Assembly: GCA_963580455.1 (NCBI GenBank)
Contig: OY756967.1
Coordinates: forward strand, 9,012,501-9,076,500
Length of the DNA stretch: 64,000 nt
Source of the DNA: Euonymus europaeus
Lineage: Eukaryota; Streptophyta; Magnoliopsida; Celastrales; Celastraceae
Direction: 5' to 3'
Each line of letters starts with the position of its first letter. Position 1 is the first letter of the stretch. Below the pieces are notes generated by a model, which made no database searches, was not told the origin of the DNA, and worked only from the letters and a program-made list of their open reading frames with translations. Below are positions 46,501 to 61,018 of this stretch, piece after piece. The translations under genes and the position numbers were made by a program.

Positions 46501-48508
46501 AATTTGTCAAAACCTTTAAAAGATCCTCCATAAAGACAGTTGAGCATTTGCGAACCCTCAAAGTTCATCATTCCACACTTTTTATTGTTATATTAAGTCT
46601 AATTTTATGAGAATACGCTCTTAAATTATTCCGTTGCAAAAGATGAATCTTCATTCAAAATTATAGAAAACCTTTAACAGAACCTTCAAGGAGAGAGTTG
46701 AGCTATTTCGAACGATCAAAGTTGATCGGTATACACTTTTTATTGTTATTTTATGTCTAATTTTAAAATAATAGGCTACGTATATTGTTGTTTTCTTGCC
46801 AAAAGATGAACTTTTATTCCAAATTGGACGAAACCTTTAAAACATCCTTCATGGAGAGAGTTGATAAATTCCGAACCCTCGATGTTCATCATTGCACACC
46901 TTTTATTGTTACTTTGTGTCTAATTTTAAGAGAATATGCTTCCTAGATTGTTTTGATGGCAAAAGATGAGCTTTCAATACAAATTGGTGAATACCTTTAA
47001 AAGATCCTCTAGAAAGGGAGTTGAGGATTTTTGAACCCTCGATGTTCGTCATTGCACACTTTTTATAGTTATTTTAAGTCCAATTTTACGAGAATACGCT
47101 CCTTAATTTGTTTCATTGCAAAGGACGAACATTCATTCCAAATTAGAGAAACCCTTTTAAAAAACCTTCATGGAGAGAGTTGAACTATTTCGAACGGTCA
47201 AAGTTGATCGGTATACACTTTTTATTGTTATTTTATGTCTAATTTTAAGAGAATAGGCTCCCTAGATTGTTTTCTTTCTAAAAGATGAACTTTTATTTCA
47301 AATTGGACGAAACCTTCAAAACATCCTTCATGGAGAGAGTTGAGCATTTTCGAACCCTCGAAGTTCATCATTGCACACTTTTTATTGTTATTTTATGTAT
47401 AATTTTAGGACAATAGGCTTCTTCGATTGTTTTAGTGCCAAAAGATGAACTTTGATTCTAAATTGGTCAAAACATTTGAAAGATCCTCCATGGAAAGAGT
47501 AGAGCATTTCCGAACCCTCGAGGTTCATAATTCCACACTTATTATTGTTATTTTACGTCTAATTTTATGAGAATAGGCTCCTTAAATTGTTTTGTTTCAA
47601 AAGACGAACATTCATTCCAAATTAGAGAAAACTTTTAAAGGATCCTCTATGGAGAGAGTTGATCATTTCCGAACCCTCAAAGTTTATCTTTGCACACGTT
47701 TTATTATTTTTTTTATGTCTAATTTTAAGAGAATAGGCTCCTTAGACTGTTTCATTGCCAAAAGATTAACTTTCAATCCAGATTGGATAAAACCTTTAAA
47801 AGATCCTCGAAGGAGAGAGTTGAGCATTAACGAACCCGCGAGGTTCATTATTGCACACTTTTTATTGTTATTTTATGTCTAATTTTACGAGAATAGGCTC
47901 CTTATATTGTTTCGTTGCAAAAGATAACTTTCTTTCAAAATAGAGAAAACCTTTTAAGGAACCTTCATGGAGAGAGTTGAGCTATTTCGAACCGTCAAAG
48001 TTGATCGGTAGACACTTTTTATTGTTATTTTATGTCTAATTTTAAGAGAATAGGCTCCTTACACTGTTTTTTTGCCAAGAGATGAACTTTTATTCCTAAT
48101 TGGGAGAAACCTTTAAAACATCCTTCATGGAGAGAGTTGAGCAATTCCAAACCCTCGAAGTTCATCATTGCACGCCTTTTATTGTTATTTTATGTCTAAT
48201 TTTAAGAGAATAGGCTTCCTAGATTGTTTTTGGTGCCAAAACATGAGCTTTCATTCCAAATTGGTCAAAACCTTTAAAAGATCCACCACAAAGACAGTTG
48301 AGCATTTTCGAACCCTCGAAGTTCGTCATTCCACACTTTTTATTGTTGTATTAAGTCTAATTTTACGAGAATACGCTCTTAAATTATTCCGTTGCAAAAG
48401 ATGAATTTTCATTCAAAATTAGAGAAAACCTTTAACAGAACCTTCAAGGAGAGAGTTGAGCTATTTTGAACGGTCAAAGTTGATCAGTATACACTTTTTA
48501 TTGTTATT

Positions 48509-49308
48509 TTATGTCTAATTTTAAAAGAATAGGCTACGTAGATTGTTTTCTTGCCAAAAGATGAACTTTTATTCCAAGTTAGACGAAACCTTTAAAAAAT
48601 TCTTCATGGAGAGAGTTGAGCATTTTCGAACCCTCAAAGTTCATCATTGCACACTTTTTATTGTTATTTTATGTCTAATTTTAAGACAATAGGATTCCTA
48701 GATTGTTTTAGTGCCCAAAGATGAACTTTGATTCTAAATTGGTCAAAACATTTGAAAGATCCTCCATGGAAGGAGTTGAGCATTTCCAAACCCTCGAGGT
48801 TCATAATTCCACACTTATTATTGTTATTTTATGTTTAATTTTACGAGAATAGGCTCCTTAAATTGTTTCGTTTCAAAAGACGAATTTTCATTCCAAATTA
48901 GAGAAAACTTTTAAAGGATCCTCCGTGCAGAGAGTTGAGCATTTCCGAACCCTCAAAGTTTATCTTTGCACACGTTTTGTTATTTTTTTTATGTCTAATT
49001 TTAAGAGAATAGGCTCCTTAGATTGTTTCATTGCCAAAAGATTAACTTTCAATCCCGATTGGATAAAACCTTTAAAAGATCCTCGAAGGAGAGAGTTGAG
49101 CATTAACGAACCCGCGGGGTTCATTATTGCACACTTTTTATTGTTATTTTATGTCTAATTTTACGAGAATAGGCTCCTTATATTCTTTCCTTGCAAAAGA
49201 CGAACTTTCATTCCAAATTAGAGAAAACCATTTAAAGATCCTTCACGGAGAGAGTTGAGCTATTTCGAACCGTCAAAGTTGATCGGTATACACTTTTTAT
49301 TGTTATTT
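48509..49308 (+). repeat. Dispersed near-identical satellite block, copy b
   Basis: Copy of 40370-41169 at an offset of 8139 bp, with the same private variants. Confidence 0.82.
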
Positions 49309-52300
49309 TATGTCTAATTTTAAGAGAATAGGCTCCTTAGACTATTTTTTTGAAAAGAGATGAACTTTTATTCCTAATTGGACGAAACCTTCAAAACATT
49401 CTTCATGGAGAGAGTTGAGCATTTTCGAACCCTCGAAGTTCATCATTGCATAATTTTGATTGTTATTTTATGTCTAATTTAAGACAATAGGCTTCCCAGA
49501 TTATTTTAGTGCCCAAACATGAACTTTGATTCTAAATTGGTCAAAACATTTGAAAGATCCTCCGTGGAAAGAGTTGAGCATTTCCGAACCCTCGAGGTTC
49601 ATAATTCCACACTTATTATTGTTATTTTATGTCTAATTTTACGAGAATAGGCTCCTTAAATTGTTTCGTTTCAAAAGACGAACTTTCATTCCAAATTAGA
49701 GAATAGGCTCCATAGATTGTTTCATTGCCAAAAGATTAACTTTCAATCCAGATTGGATAAACTTTTATTCCTAATTGGGAGAAACCTTTAAAACATCCTT
49801 CATGGAGGGAGTTGAGCAATTCCAAACCCTCGAAGTTCATCATTGCACGCCATTTATTGTTATTTTTGGTCGAATTTTAAGAGAATAGGCTTCCTAGATT
49901 GTTTTGGTGCCAAAACATGAGCTTTCATTCCAAATTGGTCAAAACCTTTAAAAGATCCTCGAAGGAGAGAGTTGAGCTTTAACGAACCCGCGAGGTTCAT
50001 TATTGCACACTTTTTATTGTTATTTTATGTCTAATTTTACGAGAATAAGCTCCTTATATTGTTTCGTTGCAAAAGACGAACTTTCATTCCCAATTAGAGA
50101 AAACCTTTTAAAGAATCTTCATGGAGAGAGTTGAGCTATTTCGAACCGTCAAAGTTGATCGGTATACACTTTTTATTGTTATTTTATGTCAAATTTTAAG
50201 AGAATAGGCTCCTTAGACTATTTTTTTCCAAGAGATGAACTTTTATTCCAAATTGGACGAAACATTTAAAACATCCTTCACGGAGAGAGTTGCTAAATTC
50301 CGAACCCTCGATGTTCATCATTTCACACCTTTTATTGTTATTTTATGTCTAATTTTATGAGAATAGGCTCCTTAAGTTGTTTCGTTTCAAAAGATGAACT
50401 TTCATTCCAAATTATAGAAAACTTTTAAAGGATCCTCTATGGAGAGAGTTGAGCATTTCCGAACCCTCAAAGTTTATCTTTGCACACGTTTTATTATTTT
50501 TTTTATGTCTACTTTTAAGAGAATAGGCTCCTTAGACTGTTTCATGCCAAAAGATTAACTTTCAATCCAGATTGGATAAAACCTTTAAAAGATCCTCGAA
50601 GGAGAGAGTTGAGCATTAACGAACCCGCGAGGTTCATTATTGCACACTTTTTATTGTTATTTTATGTCTAATTTTACGAGAATAGGCTCCTTATATTGTT
50701 TCGTTGTAAAAGACGAACTTTCATTCCAAATTAGAGAAAACCTTTTAAAGAACCTTCATGGAGAGAGTTGAGCTATTTCGAACCGTCAAAGTTGATCGAT
50801 ATACACTTTTTATTGTTATTGTATGTCTAATTTTAAGAGAATAGGCTCCTTAGACTGTTTTATTGCCAAGAGGTGAACTTTTATTCCTAATTGGGAGAAA
50901 CCTTTAAAACATCCTTCATGGAGAGAGTTGGGCAATTCCAAGCACTCGAAGTTCATCATTGCACGCCTTTTATTGCTATTTTATGTCTAATTTTAAAAGA
51001 ATAGGCTTCCTAGATTGTTTTGGTACCAAAACATAAGCTTTCATTCCAAATTGGTCAAAACCTTTAAAAGATCCTCCATAAAGACAGTTGAGCATTTTTC
51101 GAACCCTCGAAGTTCGTCATTCCACACTTTTTATTGTTATATTAAGTCTTATTTTACGAGAATACGCTCTTAAATTATTCCGTTGCAAAAGATGAATTTT
51201 CATTCAAAATTAGAGAAAACCTTTAACAGAACATTCAAGGAGGTAGTTGAGCTATTTCAAACGGTCAAAGTTGATCAGTATACACTTTTTATTGTTATTT
51301 TATGTCTAATTTTAAAAGAATAGGCTCCTTAGATTGTTTTCTTTCTAAAAGATGAACTTTTATTTCAAATTGGACGAAACCTTCAAAACATCCTTCATGG
51401 AGAGAGTTGAGCATTTTCGAACCCTCGAAGTTCATCATTGCACACTTTTTATTGTTATTTTATGTATAATTTTAGGAGAATAGGCTTCTTCGATTGTTTT
51501 AGTGCCAAAAGATGAACTTTGATTCTAAATTGGTCAAAACATTTGAAAGATCCTCCATGGAAAGAGTAGAGCATTTCCGAACCCTCGAGGTTCATAATTC
51601 CACACTTATTATTGTTATTTTATGTCTAATTTTAGGAGAATAGGCTCATTAAATTGTTTCGTTTCAAAAGACGAACTTTCATTCCAAATTAGAGAAAACT
51701 TTTAAAGGATCCTCTATGGAGAGAGTTGAGCATTTCCGAACCCTCAAAGTTTATCTTTGCACACGTTTTATTATTTTTTTTTGTCTAATTTTAAGAGAAT
51801 AGGCTCCTTAGACTGTTTCATTGCCAAAAGACTAACTTTCAATCCAGATTGGATAAAACCTTTAAAAGATCCTCGAAGGAGAGAGTTGAGCATTAACGAA
51901 CCCGCGAGGTTCATTATTGCACACTTTTTATTGTTATTTTATGTCTAATTTTACGAGAATAGGCTCCTTATATTGTTTCGTTGTAAAAGACGAACTTTCA
52001 TTCCAAATTAGAGAAAACCTTTTAAAGAACCTTCATGGAGAGAGTTGAGCTATTTCGAACCGTCAAAGTTGATCGATATACACTTTTTATTGTTATTGTA
52101 TGTCTAATTTTAAGAGAATAGGCTCCTTAGACTGTTTTATTGCCAAGAGGTGAACTTTTATTCCTAATTGGGAGAAACCTTTAAAACATCCTTCATGGAG
52201 AGAGTTGGGCAATTCCAAGCACTCGAAGTTCATCATTGCACGCCTTTAATTGCTATTTTATGTCTAATTTTAAAAGAATAGGCTTCCGAGATTGTTTTGG

Positions 52301-55300
52301 TGCCAAAACATGAGCTTTCATTCCAAATTGGTCAAAACCTTTAAAAGATCCTCCATAAAGACAGTTGAGCATTTTTCGAACCTTTGAAGTTTGTCATTCC
52401 ACACTTTTTATTGTTATATTAAGTCTAATTTTACGAGAATACGCTCTTAAATTATTCCGTTGCAAAAGATGAATTTTCATTCAAAATTAGAGAAAACCTT
52501 TAACAGAACATTCAAGGAGAGAGTTGAGCTATTTCAAACGGTCAAAGTTGATCAGTATACACTTTTTATTGTTATTTTATGTCTAATTTTAAAAGAATAG
52601 GCTACGTAGATTGTTTTCTTGCCAAAAGATGAACTTTTATTCCAAATTGGACGAAACCTTTAAAACATCCTTCATGGAGAGAGCTGATAAATTCCGAACC
52701 CTCGATGTTCATCATTGCACACCTTTTATTGTTATTTTGTGTCTAATTTTAAGAGAATAGGCTTCGTAGATTGTTTTGGTGGCAAAAGATGAGCTTTCAT
52801 TCCAAATTGGTGAAAACCTTTAAAAGATTCTCAACAAAGGGAGTTGAGCATTTTCGAACCCTCGAAGTTCGTCATTGCACACTTTTTATAGTTATTTTAG
52901 GTCCAATTTTACGAGAATACGCTCCTTAATTTGTTTCATTGCAAAGGACGAACATTCATTCCAAATTAGAGAAAACCTTTTAAAAAAACCTTCATGGAGA
53001 GAGTTGAACTATTTCGAACGGTCAAAGTTGATCAGTATACGCTTTTTATTGTTATTTTATGTCTAATTTTAAGAGAATAGGCTCCTTAGATTGTTTTCTT
53101 TCTAAAAGATGAACTTTTATTTCAAATTGGACGAAACCTTCAAAACATCCTTCATGGAGAGCGTTGAGCATTTTCGTACCCTCGAAGTTCCCCATTGCAA
53201 ACTTTTTATTATTATTTTATGTATAATTTTAAGACAATAGGCTTCCTAGATTGTTTTAGTGCCAAAAGATGAACTTTGATTCTAAATTGGTCAAAACATT
53301 TGAAAGATCCTCCATGGAAAGATTTGAGCATTTCCGAACGTTCGAGGTTCATAATTCCACACTTATTATTGTTATTTTATGTCTAATTTTACGAGAATAG
53401 GCTCCTTAAATTGTTTCGTTTCAAAAGACGAACATTCATTCGAAATTAGAGAAAACTTTTAAAGGATCCTCCATGGAGAGAGTTGAGCATTTCCGAACCC
53501 TCAAAGTTTATCTTTGCACACGTTTTATCATTTTTTTATGTCTAATTTTAAGAGAATAGGCTCCTTAGATTGTTCCATTGCCAAAAGATTAACTTTCAAT
53601 CCAGATTGGATAAAACCTTTAAAAGATCCTCGAAGGAGAGAGTTGAGCATTATAGAACCCGCGAGGTTCATTATTGCACACTTTTTATTGTTATTTTATG
53701 TCTAATTTTACGAGAATAGGCTCCTTATATTGTTTCGTAGCAAAAGACGAACTTTCATTCCAAATTAGGGAAAACCTTTTAAAGAACCTTCACGGAGAGA
53801 GTTGAGCAATTCTAAACCCTCGAAGTTCATCATTGCACGACTTTTATTGTTATTTTATGTCTAATTTTAAAAGAATAGGCTTCCTAAATTGTTTTGGTGC
53901 CAAAACATGATCTTTCATTCCATATTTCTCAAAACCTTTAAAAGATCATCCATAAAGACAGTTGAGCATTTTCGAACCCTCGAAATTCGTCATTCCGCAC
54001 TTTTTATTGTTATAATAAGTCTAATTTTACGAGAATACGCTCTTAAATTATTCCGTTGCAAAAGATGAATTTTCATTCAAAATTTGAGAAAACCTTTAAC
54101 AGAACCTTCAAGGAGAGAGTTGAGCTATTTCGAACGGTCAAAGTTGATCAGTATACACTTTTTATTGTTATTTTATGTCTAATTTTAAAAGAATAGGCTA
54201 CGTAGATTGTTTTCTTGCCAAAAGATGAACTTTTATTCCAAATTGGACGAAACCTTTAAAACATCCTTCATGGAGAGAGTTGATAAATTCCGAACCCTAG
54301 ATGTTCATCATTGCACACCTTTTATTGTTATTTTGTGTCTAATTTTAAGAGAATAGGCTTCCTAGATTGTTTTGGTGGCAAAAGATGAGATTTCATTCCA
54401 AATTGGTGAAAACCTTTAAAAGATACTCTACAAAGGGAATTGAGCATTTTCGAACCCTCGAAGTTCGTCATTGCAAACTTTTTATAGTTATTTTAAGTCC
54501 AATTTTACGAGAATATGCTCCTTAATTTGTTTCATTGCAAAGGACGAACATTCATTCCAAATTAGAGAAAACCTTTTAAAAAACCTTCATGGAGAGAGTT
54601 GAACTTTTTCGAACGGTCAAAGTTGATCGGTATACACTTTTTATTGTTATTTTATGTCTAATTTTAAGAGAATAGGCTCCTTAGATTGTTTTCTTTCTAA
54701 AAGATGAACTTTTATTTCAAATTGGACGAATCCTTCAAAACATTCTTCATGGAGAGCGTTGAGCATTTTTGAACCCTCGAAGTTCATCATTGCACACTTT
54801 TTATTGTTATTTTATGTATAATTTTAAGACAATAGGCTTCCTAGATTGTTTTAGTGCAAAAAGATGAACTTTGATTCTAAATTGGTCAAAACATTTGAAA
54901 GATCCTCCGTGGAAAGAGTTGAGTATTTCCGAACCCTCGAGGTTCATAATTCCACACTTATTATTGTTATTTTATGTCTAATTTTACGAGAATAGGCTCC
55001 TTGAATTGTTTCGTTTCAAAAGACGAACTTCATTCCAAATTAGAGAAAACTTTTAAAGGATCCTCCGTGGAGAGAGTTGAGCATTTCCGAACCATCAAAG
55101 TTTATCTTTGCACACGTTTTATTATTTTTTTTATGTCTATTTTTAAGTGAATAGGCTCCTTAGATTGTTTCATTGCCAAATGATTAATTTTCAATCCAGA
55201 TTGGATAAAACCTTTAAAAGATCCTCGAAGGAGAGAGTTGAGCATTACCGAACCCGCGAGGTTTATTATTGCACACTTTTTTTTGTTATTTGATGTCTAA

Positions 55301-55409
55301 TTTTAGGAGAATAGGCTCCTTATATTGTTTCGTTGCAAAAGACGTACTTTCATTCCAAATTAGAGAAAACCTTTTAGAGAACCTTCATGGAGAGCGTTGA
55401 GCTATTTTG

Positions 55410-58400
55410 AACCGTCAAAGTTGAACGATATACACTTTTTATTGTTATTGTATGTCTAATTTTAAGAGAATATGCTCCGTAGACTGTTTTTTTGCCAAGA
55501 GATGAACTTTTATTCCTAATTGGGAGAAACCTTTAAAACATCATTCGTGGAGAGAGTTGAGCAATTCCAAACCCTCGAAGTTCATCATTGCACGCCTTTT
55601 ATTGTTATTTTATGCCTAATTTTAGAGAATAGACTTCCTAGATTGTTTTGGTGCCAAAACATGAGCTTTCATTCCAAATTGGTCAAAACCTTTAAAAGAT
55701 CATCCATAAAGACAGTTGAGCATTTGCGAACCCTCGAAGTTTGTCATTCCAGACTTTTTATTGTTACATTAAGTCTAATTTTATGAGAATACGCTCTTAA
55801 ATTATTTTGTTGCAAAAGATGAATTTTCATTCAAAGTTAGAGAAAACCTTTAACAGAACCTTCAAGGAGAGAGTTGAGCTATTTCGAACGGTCAAAGTTG
55901 ATCAGTATACACTTTTTACTGTTATTTTATGTCTAATTTTAAAAGAATAGGCTACGTAGATTGTTTTCTTGCCAAAAGATGAACTTTTATTCCAAATTGG
56001 ATGAAACCTTCAAAACATCCTTCATGGAGAGAGTTGATAAATTCCGAACCCTCGATGTTCATCATTGCACACATTTTATTGTTATTTTGTGTCTAATTTT
56101 AAGAGAATAGGCTTCCTAGATTGTTTTGGGGGCAAAAGATGGGCTTTCATTCCAAATTGGTGAAAACCTTTAAAAGATCCTCTACAAAGAGAGTTGCGCA
56201 TTGTCGAACCCTCGAAGTTCGTCATTGCACACTTTTTATAGTTATTTTAAGTCCAATTTTATGATAATACGCTCCTTAATTTGTTCCATTGCAAAGGCCG
56301 AACATTCATTCGAAATTAGAGAAAACCTTTTAAAAAACCTTCATGGAGAGATTTGAACTATTTCGAACGGTCAAAGTTGATCGGTATACACTTTTTATTG
56401 TTATTTTATGTCTAATTTTAAGAGAATAGATTCCATAGATTGTTTTCTTTCTAAAAGATGAACTTTTATTTCAAATTGGACGAAACCTTCAAAACATCAT
56501 TCATTGAGAGAGTTGAGCATTTTCGAACCCTCGAAGTTCATCATTGCACACTTTTTGTTGTTATTTTATGTATAATTTTAAGACAATAGGCTTCCTAGAT
56601 TGTTTTAGTGCCAAAAGTTGAACATTGATTCTAAATTGGTCAAAACATTTGAAAGATCCTCCATGGAAAGAGTTGAGCATTTCCGGACCCTCGAGGTTCA
56701 TAATTCCACACTTATTATTGTTATTTTATGTCTAATTTTATGAGAATAGGCTCCTTAAATTGTTTCGTTTCAAAAGATGAACTTTCATTCCAAATTAGAG
56801 AAAACTTTAAAGGATTCTCCTTGGAGAGAGTTGCGCATTTTCGAACCCTCAAAGTTTATCTTTGCACATGTTTTATTATTTATGTCTAATTTTAAGAGAA
56901 GAGGCTCCTTAGATTGTTTCATTGCCAAAAGATTAACTTTCAATCCAGATTGGATAAAACCTTTAAAAGATCCGCGAAGGAGAGAGTTGAGCATTAACGA
57001 ACCCGCGAGGTTCATTATTGAACATTTTTTATTGTTATTTTATGTCTAATTTTACGAGAATAGGCTCCTTATATTGTTTCGTTGCAAAAGACGAACTTTC
57101 ATTCCAAATTAGAGAAAACCTTTTAAAGAACCTTCATGGAGAGAGTTGAGCTATTTCGAACCGTCAAAGTTGAACGATATACACTTTTTATTGTTATTGT
57201 ATGTCTAATTTTAAGAGAATATGCTCCGTAGACTGTTTTTTTGCCAAGAGATGAACTTTTATTCCTAATTGGGAGAAACCTTTAAAACATCATTCATGGA
57301 GAGAGTTGAGCAATTCCAAACCCTCGAAGTTCATCATTGCACGCCTTTTATTGTTATTTTATGCCTAATTTTAGAGAATAGACTTCCTAGATTGTTTTGG
57401 TGCCAAAACATGAGCTTTCATTCCAAATTGGTCAAAACCTTTAAAAGATCATCCATAAAGACAGTTGAGCATTTGCGAACCCTCGAAGTTTGTCATTCCA
57501 CACTTTTTATTGTTACATTAAGTCTAATTTTATGAGAATACGCTCTTAAATTATTTTGTTGCAAAAGATGAATTTTCATTCAAAATTAGAGAAAACCTTT
57601 AACAGAACCTTCAAGGAGAGAGTTGAGCTATTTCGAACGGTCAAAGTTGATCAGTATACACTTTTTACTGTTATTTTATGTCTAATTTTAAAAGAATAGG
57701 CTACGTAGATTGTTTTCTTGCCAAAAGATGAACTTTTATTCCAAATTGGACGAAACCTTCAAAACATACTCCATGGAGAGGGTTGAGCATTTTCGAACCC
57801 TCGAAGTTCATCATTGCACACTTTTTATTGTTATTTTATGTATAATTTTAAGACAATAGGCTTCCTAGATTGTTTTAGTGCCAAAAGATAAACTTTGATT
57901 CTAAATTGGTCAAAACATTTGAAAGATCCTCCATGGAAAGAATTGACCATTTCCGAACCCTCGAGGTTCATAATTCCACACTTATTATTGTTATTTTATG
58001 TCTAATTTTACGACAATAGGCTCCTTAAATTGTTTCGTTTCAAAAGACGAACTTTCATTCCAAATTAGAGAAAACTTTTAAAGGATCCTCCTTGGAGAGA
58101 GTTGCGCATTTTCGAACCCTCAAAGTTTATCTTTGCACATGTTTTATTATTTATGTCTAATTTTAAGAGAAGAGGCTCCTTAGATTGTTTCATTGCCAAA
58201 AGATTAACTTTCAATCCAGATTGGATAAAACCTTTAAAAGATCCGCGAAGGAGAGAGTTGAGCATTAACGAACCCGCGAGGTTCATTATTGAACATTTTT
58301 TATTGTTATTTTATGTCTAATTTTACGAGAATAGGCTCCTTATATTGTTTCGTTGCAAAAGACGAACTTTCATTCCAAATTAGAGAAAACCTTTTAAAGA

Positions 58401-58440
58401 ACCTTCATGGAGAGAGTTGAGCTATTTCGAACCGTCAAAG
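55410..58440 (+). repeat. Overlapping recent satellite duplications
   Basis: 55420-55999 is repeated at 57169-57748 (offset 1749, one 11-mer), sharing GTTGAACGATATACAC and ATGCTCCGTAGACTG. 56777-57170 is repeated at about 58049-58440 (offset about 1271, eight monomers), sharing a short form TTATTATTTATGTC and GATCCGCGAAGG. 56300-56820 is also copied at about 59320-59840 (CATTTCCGGACCCTCG). Adjacent intervals with different offsets point to several independent exchanges. Confidence 0.8.
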
Positions 58441-60218
58441 TTGATCGATATACACTTTTTATTGTTATTGTATGTCTAATTTTAAGAGAATAGGCTCCTT
58501 AGACTGTTTTTTTGCCAAATAGGAACTTTTATTCCTAATTGGGAGAAACCTTTAAAACATCCTTCACGGAGAGAGTTGAGCAATTCCAAACCCTCGAAGT
58601 TCATCATTGCACGCCTTTTATTGTTATTTTATGTCTAATTTTAAGAGAATAGGCTTCCTAGATTGTTTTGGTGCCAAAACATGAGCTTTCATTCCATATT
58701 TCTCAAAACCTTTAAAAGATCATCCATAAAGACAGTTGAGCATTTTCGTACCCTCGAAATTCGTCATTCCGCACTTTTTCTTGTTATATTATGTCTAATT
58801 TTACGAGAATACGCTCTTAAATTATTCCGTTGCAAAAGATGAATTTTCATTCAAAATTTGAGAAAACCTTTAACAGAACCTTCAAGGAGAGAGTTGAGCT
58901 ATTTTGAACGGTCAAAGTTGATCAGTATACACTTTTTATTATTATTTTATGTCTAATTTTAAAAGAATAGGATACGTAGATTGTTTTCTTGCCGAAAGAT
59001 GAACTTTTATTCCAAATTGGACGAAACCTTTAAAACATCCTTCATGGAGAGAGTTGATAAATTCCGAACCCTCGATGTTCATCATCGCACACCTTTTATT
59101 GTTATTTTGTGTCTAACTTTAAGAGAATAGGCTTCCTAGATTGTTTTGGTGGCAAAAGATGAGCTTTCATTCCAAATTGGTGAAAACCTTTAAAAGATCC
59201 TCCACAAAGGGAGTTGAGCATTTTCGAACCCTCGAAGTTCGTCATTGCACACTTTTTATAGTTATTTTAAGTCCAATTTTATGAGAATACGCTCCTTAAT
59301 TTGTTTCATTGCAAAGGACGAACATTCATTCCAAATTAGAGAAAACCATTTAAAAAACCTTCATGGAAAGAGTTGAACTATTTCGAACGGTCAAAGTTGA
59401 TCGGTATACACTTTTTATTGTTATTTTATGTCTAATTTTAAGAGAATAGACTCCATAGATTGTTTTCTTTCTAAAAGATGAACTTTTATTTCAAATTGGA
59501 CGAAACCTTCAAAACATCATTCATGGAGAGAGTTGAGCATTTTCGAACCCTCGAAGTTCATCATTGCACACTTTTTGTCGTTATTTTATGTATAATTTTA
59601 AGACAATAGGCTTCCTAGATTGTTTTAGTGCCAAAAGTTGAACATTGATTCTAAATTGGTCAAAACATTTGAAAGATCCTCCATGGAAAGAGTTGAGCAT
59701 TTCCGGACCCTCGAGGTTCATAATTCCACACTTATTATTGTTATTTTATGTCTAATTTTATGAGAATAGGCTCCTTAAATTGTTTCGTTTCAAAAGATGA
59801 ACTTTCATTCCAAATTAGAGAAAACTTTTAAAGGATCCTCCGTGAAGAGAGTTGAGCATTTCCGAACCCTCAAAGTTTATCGTTGCACACGTTTTTTTTT
59901 TTTTATGTCTAATTTAAATAGAATAGGCTCCTTATATTGTTTCATTGCCAAAACATTAACTTTCAATCCAGATTGGATAAAACCTTTAAAGATCCTCGAA
60001 GGAGAGAGTTGAGCATTAATGAACCCGCGAGGTTCATTATTGCACACTTTTTATTGTTATTTTATGTCTAATTTTACGAGAATAAGCTCCTTTATTGTTT
60101 CGTTGCAAAAGACAAACTTTCATTCCAAATTAGAGAAAACCTTTTAAAGAACCTTCATGGAGAGAGTTGAGCTATTTCGAACGGTCAAAGTTGATCAGTA
60201 TACACTTTTTATTGTTAT

Positions 60219-61018
60219 TTTATGTCTAATTTTAAAAGAATAGGCTACGTAGATTGTTTTCTTGCCAAAAGAAGAACTTTTATTCCAAATTAGACGAAAC
60301 CTTTAAAACATCCTTCATGGAGAGAGTTGAGCATTTTCGAACCCTCGAAGTTCATCATTGCACACTTTTTATTGTTATTTTATGTCTAATTTTAAGACAA
60401 TAGGCTTCCTAGATTGTTTTAGTGCCAAAAGATGAACTTTGATTCTAAATTGGTCAAAACATTTGAAAGATCCTCCATGGAAGGAGTTGAGCATTTCCGA
60501 ACCCTCGAGGTTCATAATTCCACACTTATTATTGTTATTTTATGTCTAATTTTATGAGAATAGGCTCCTTAAATTGTTTCGTTTCAAAAGACGAACTTTC
60601 ATTCCAAATTAGAGAAAACTTTTAAAGGATCCTCCACGGAGAGAGTTGAGCATTTCCGAACCCTCAAAGTTTATCTTTGCACACGGTTGTTATTTTTTTT
60701 ATGTCTAATTTTAGGAGAATAGGCTCCTTAGATTGTTTCATTGCCAAAAGATTAACTTTCAATCCCGATTGGATAAAACCTTTAAAAGATCCTCGAAGGA
60801 GAGAGTTGAGCATTAACGAACCCGCGGGGTTCATTATTGCACACTTTTTATTGTTATTTTATGTCTAATTTTACGAGAATAGACTCCTTATATTCTTTCC
60901 TTGCAAAAGACGAACATTCATTCCAAATTAGAGAAAACCATTTAAAGATCCTTCACGGAGAGAGTTGAGCTATTTCGAACCGTCAAAGTTGATCGGTATA
61001 CACTTTTTATTGTTATTG
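60219..61018 (+). repeat. Dispersed near-identical satellite block, copy c
   Basis: Third copy of the 40370-41169 block, 19.8 kb downstream of copy a, including the unusual AAAAGAAGAACTTTTATTCC at its left side. Confidence 0.82.
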
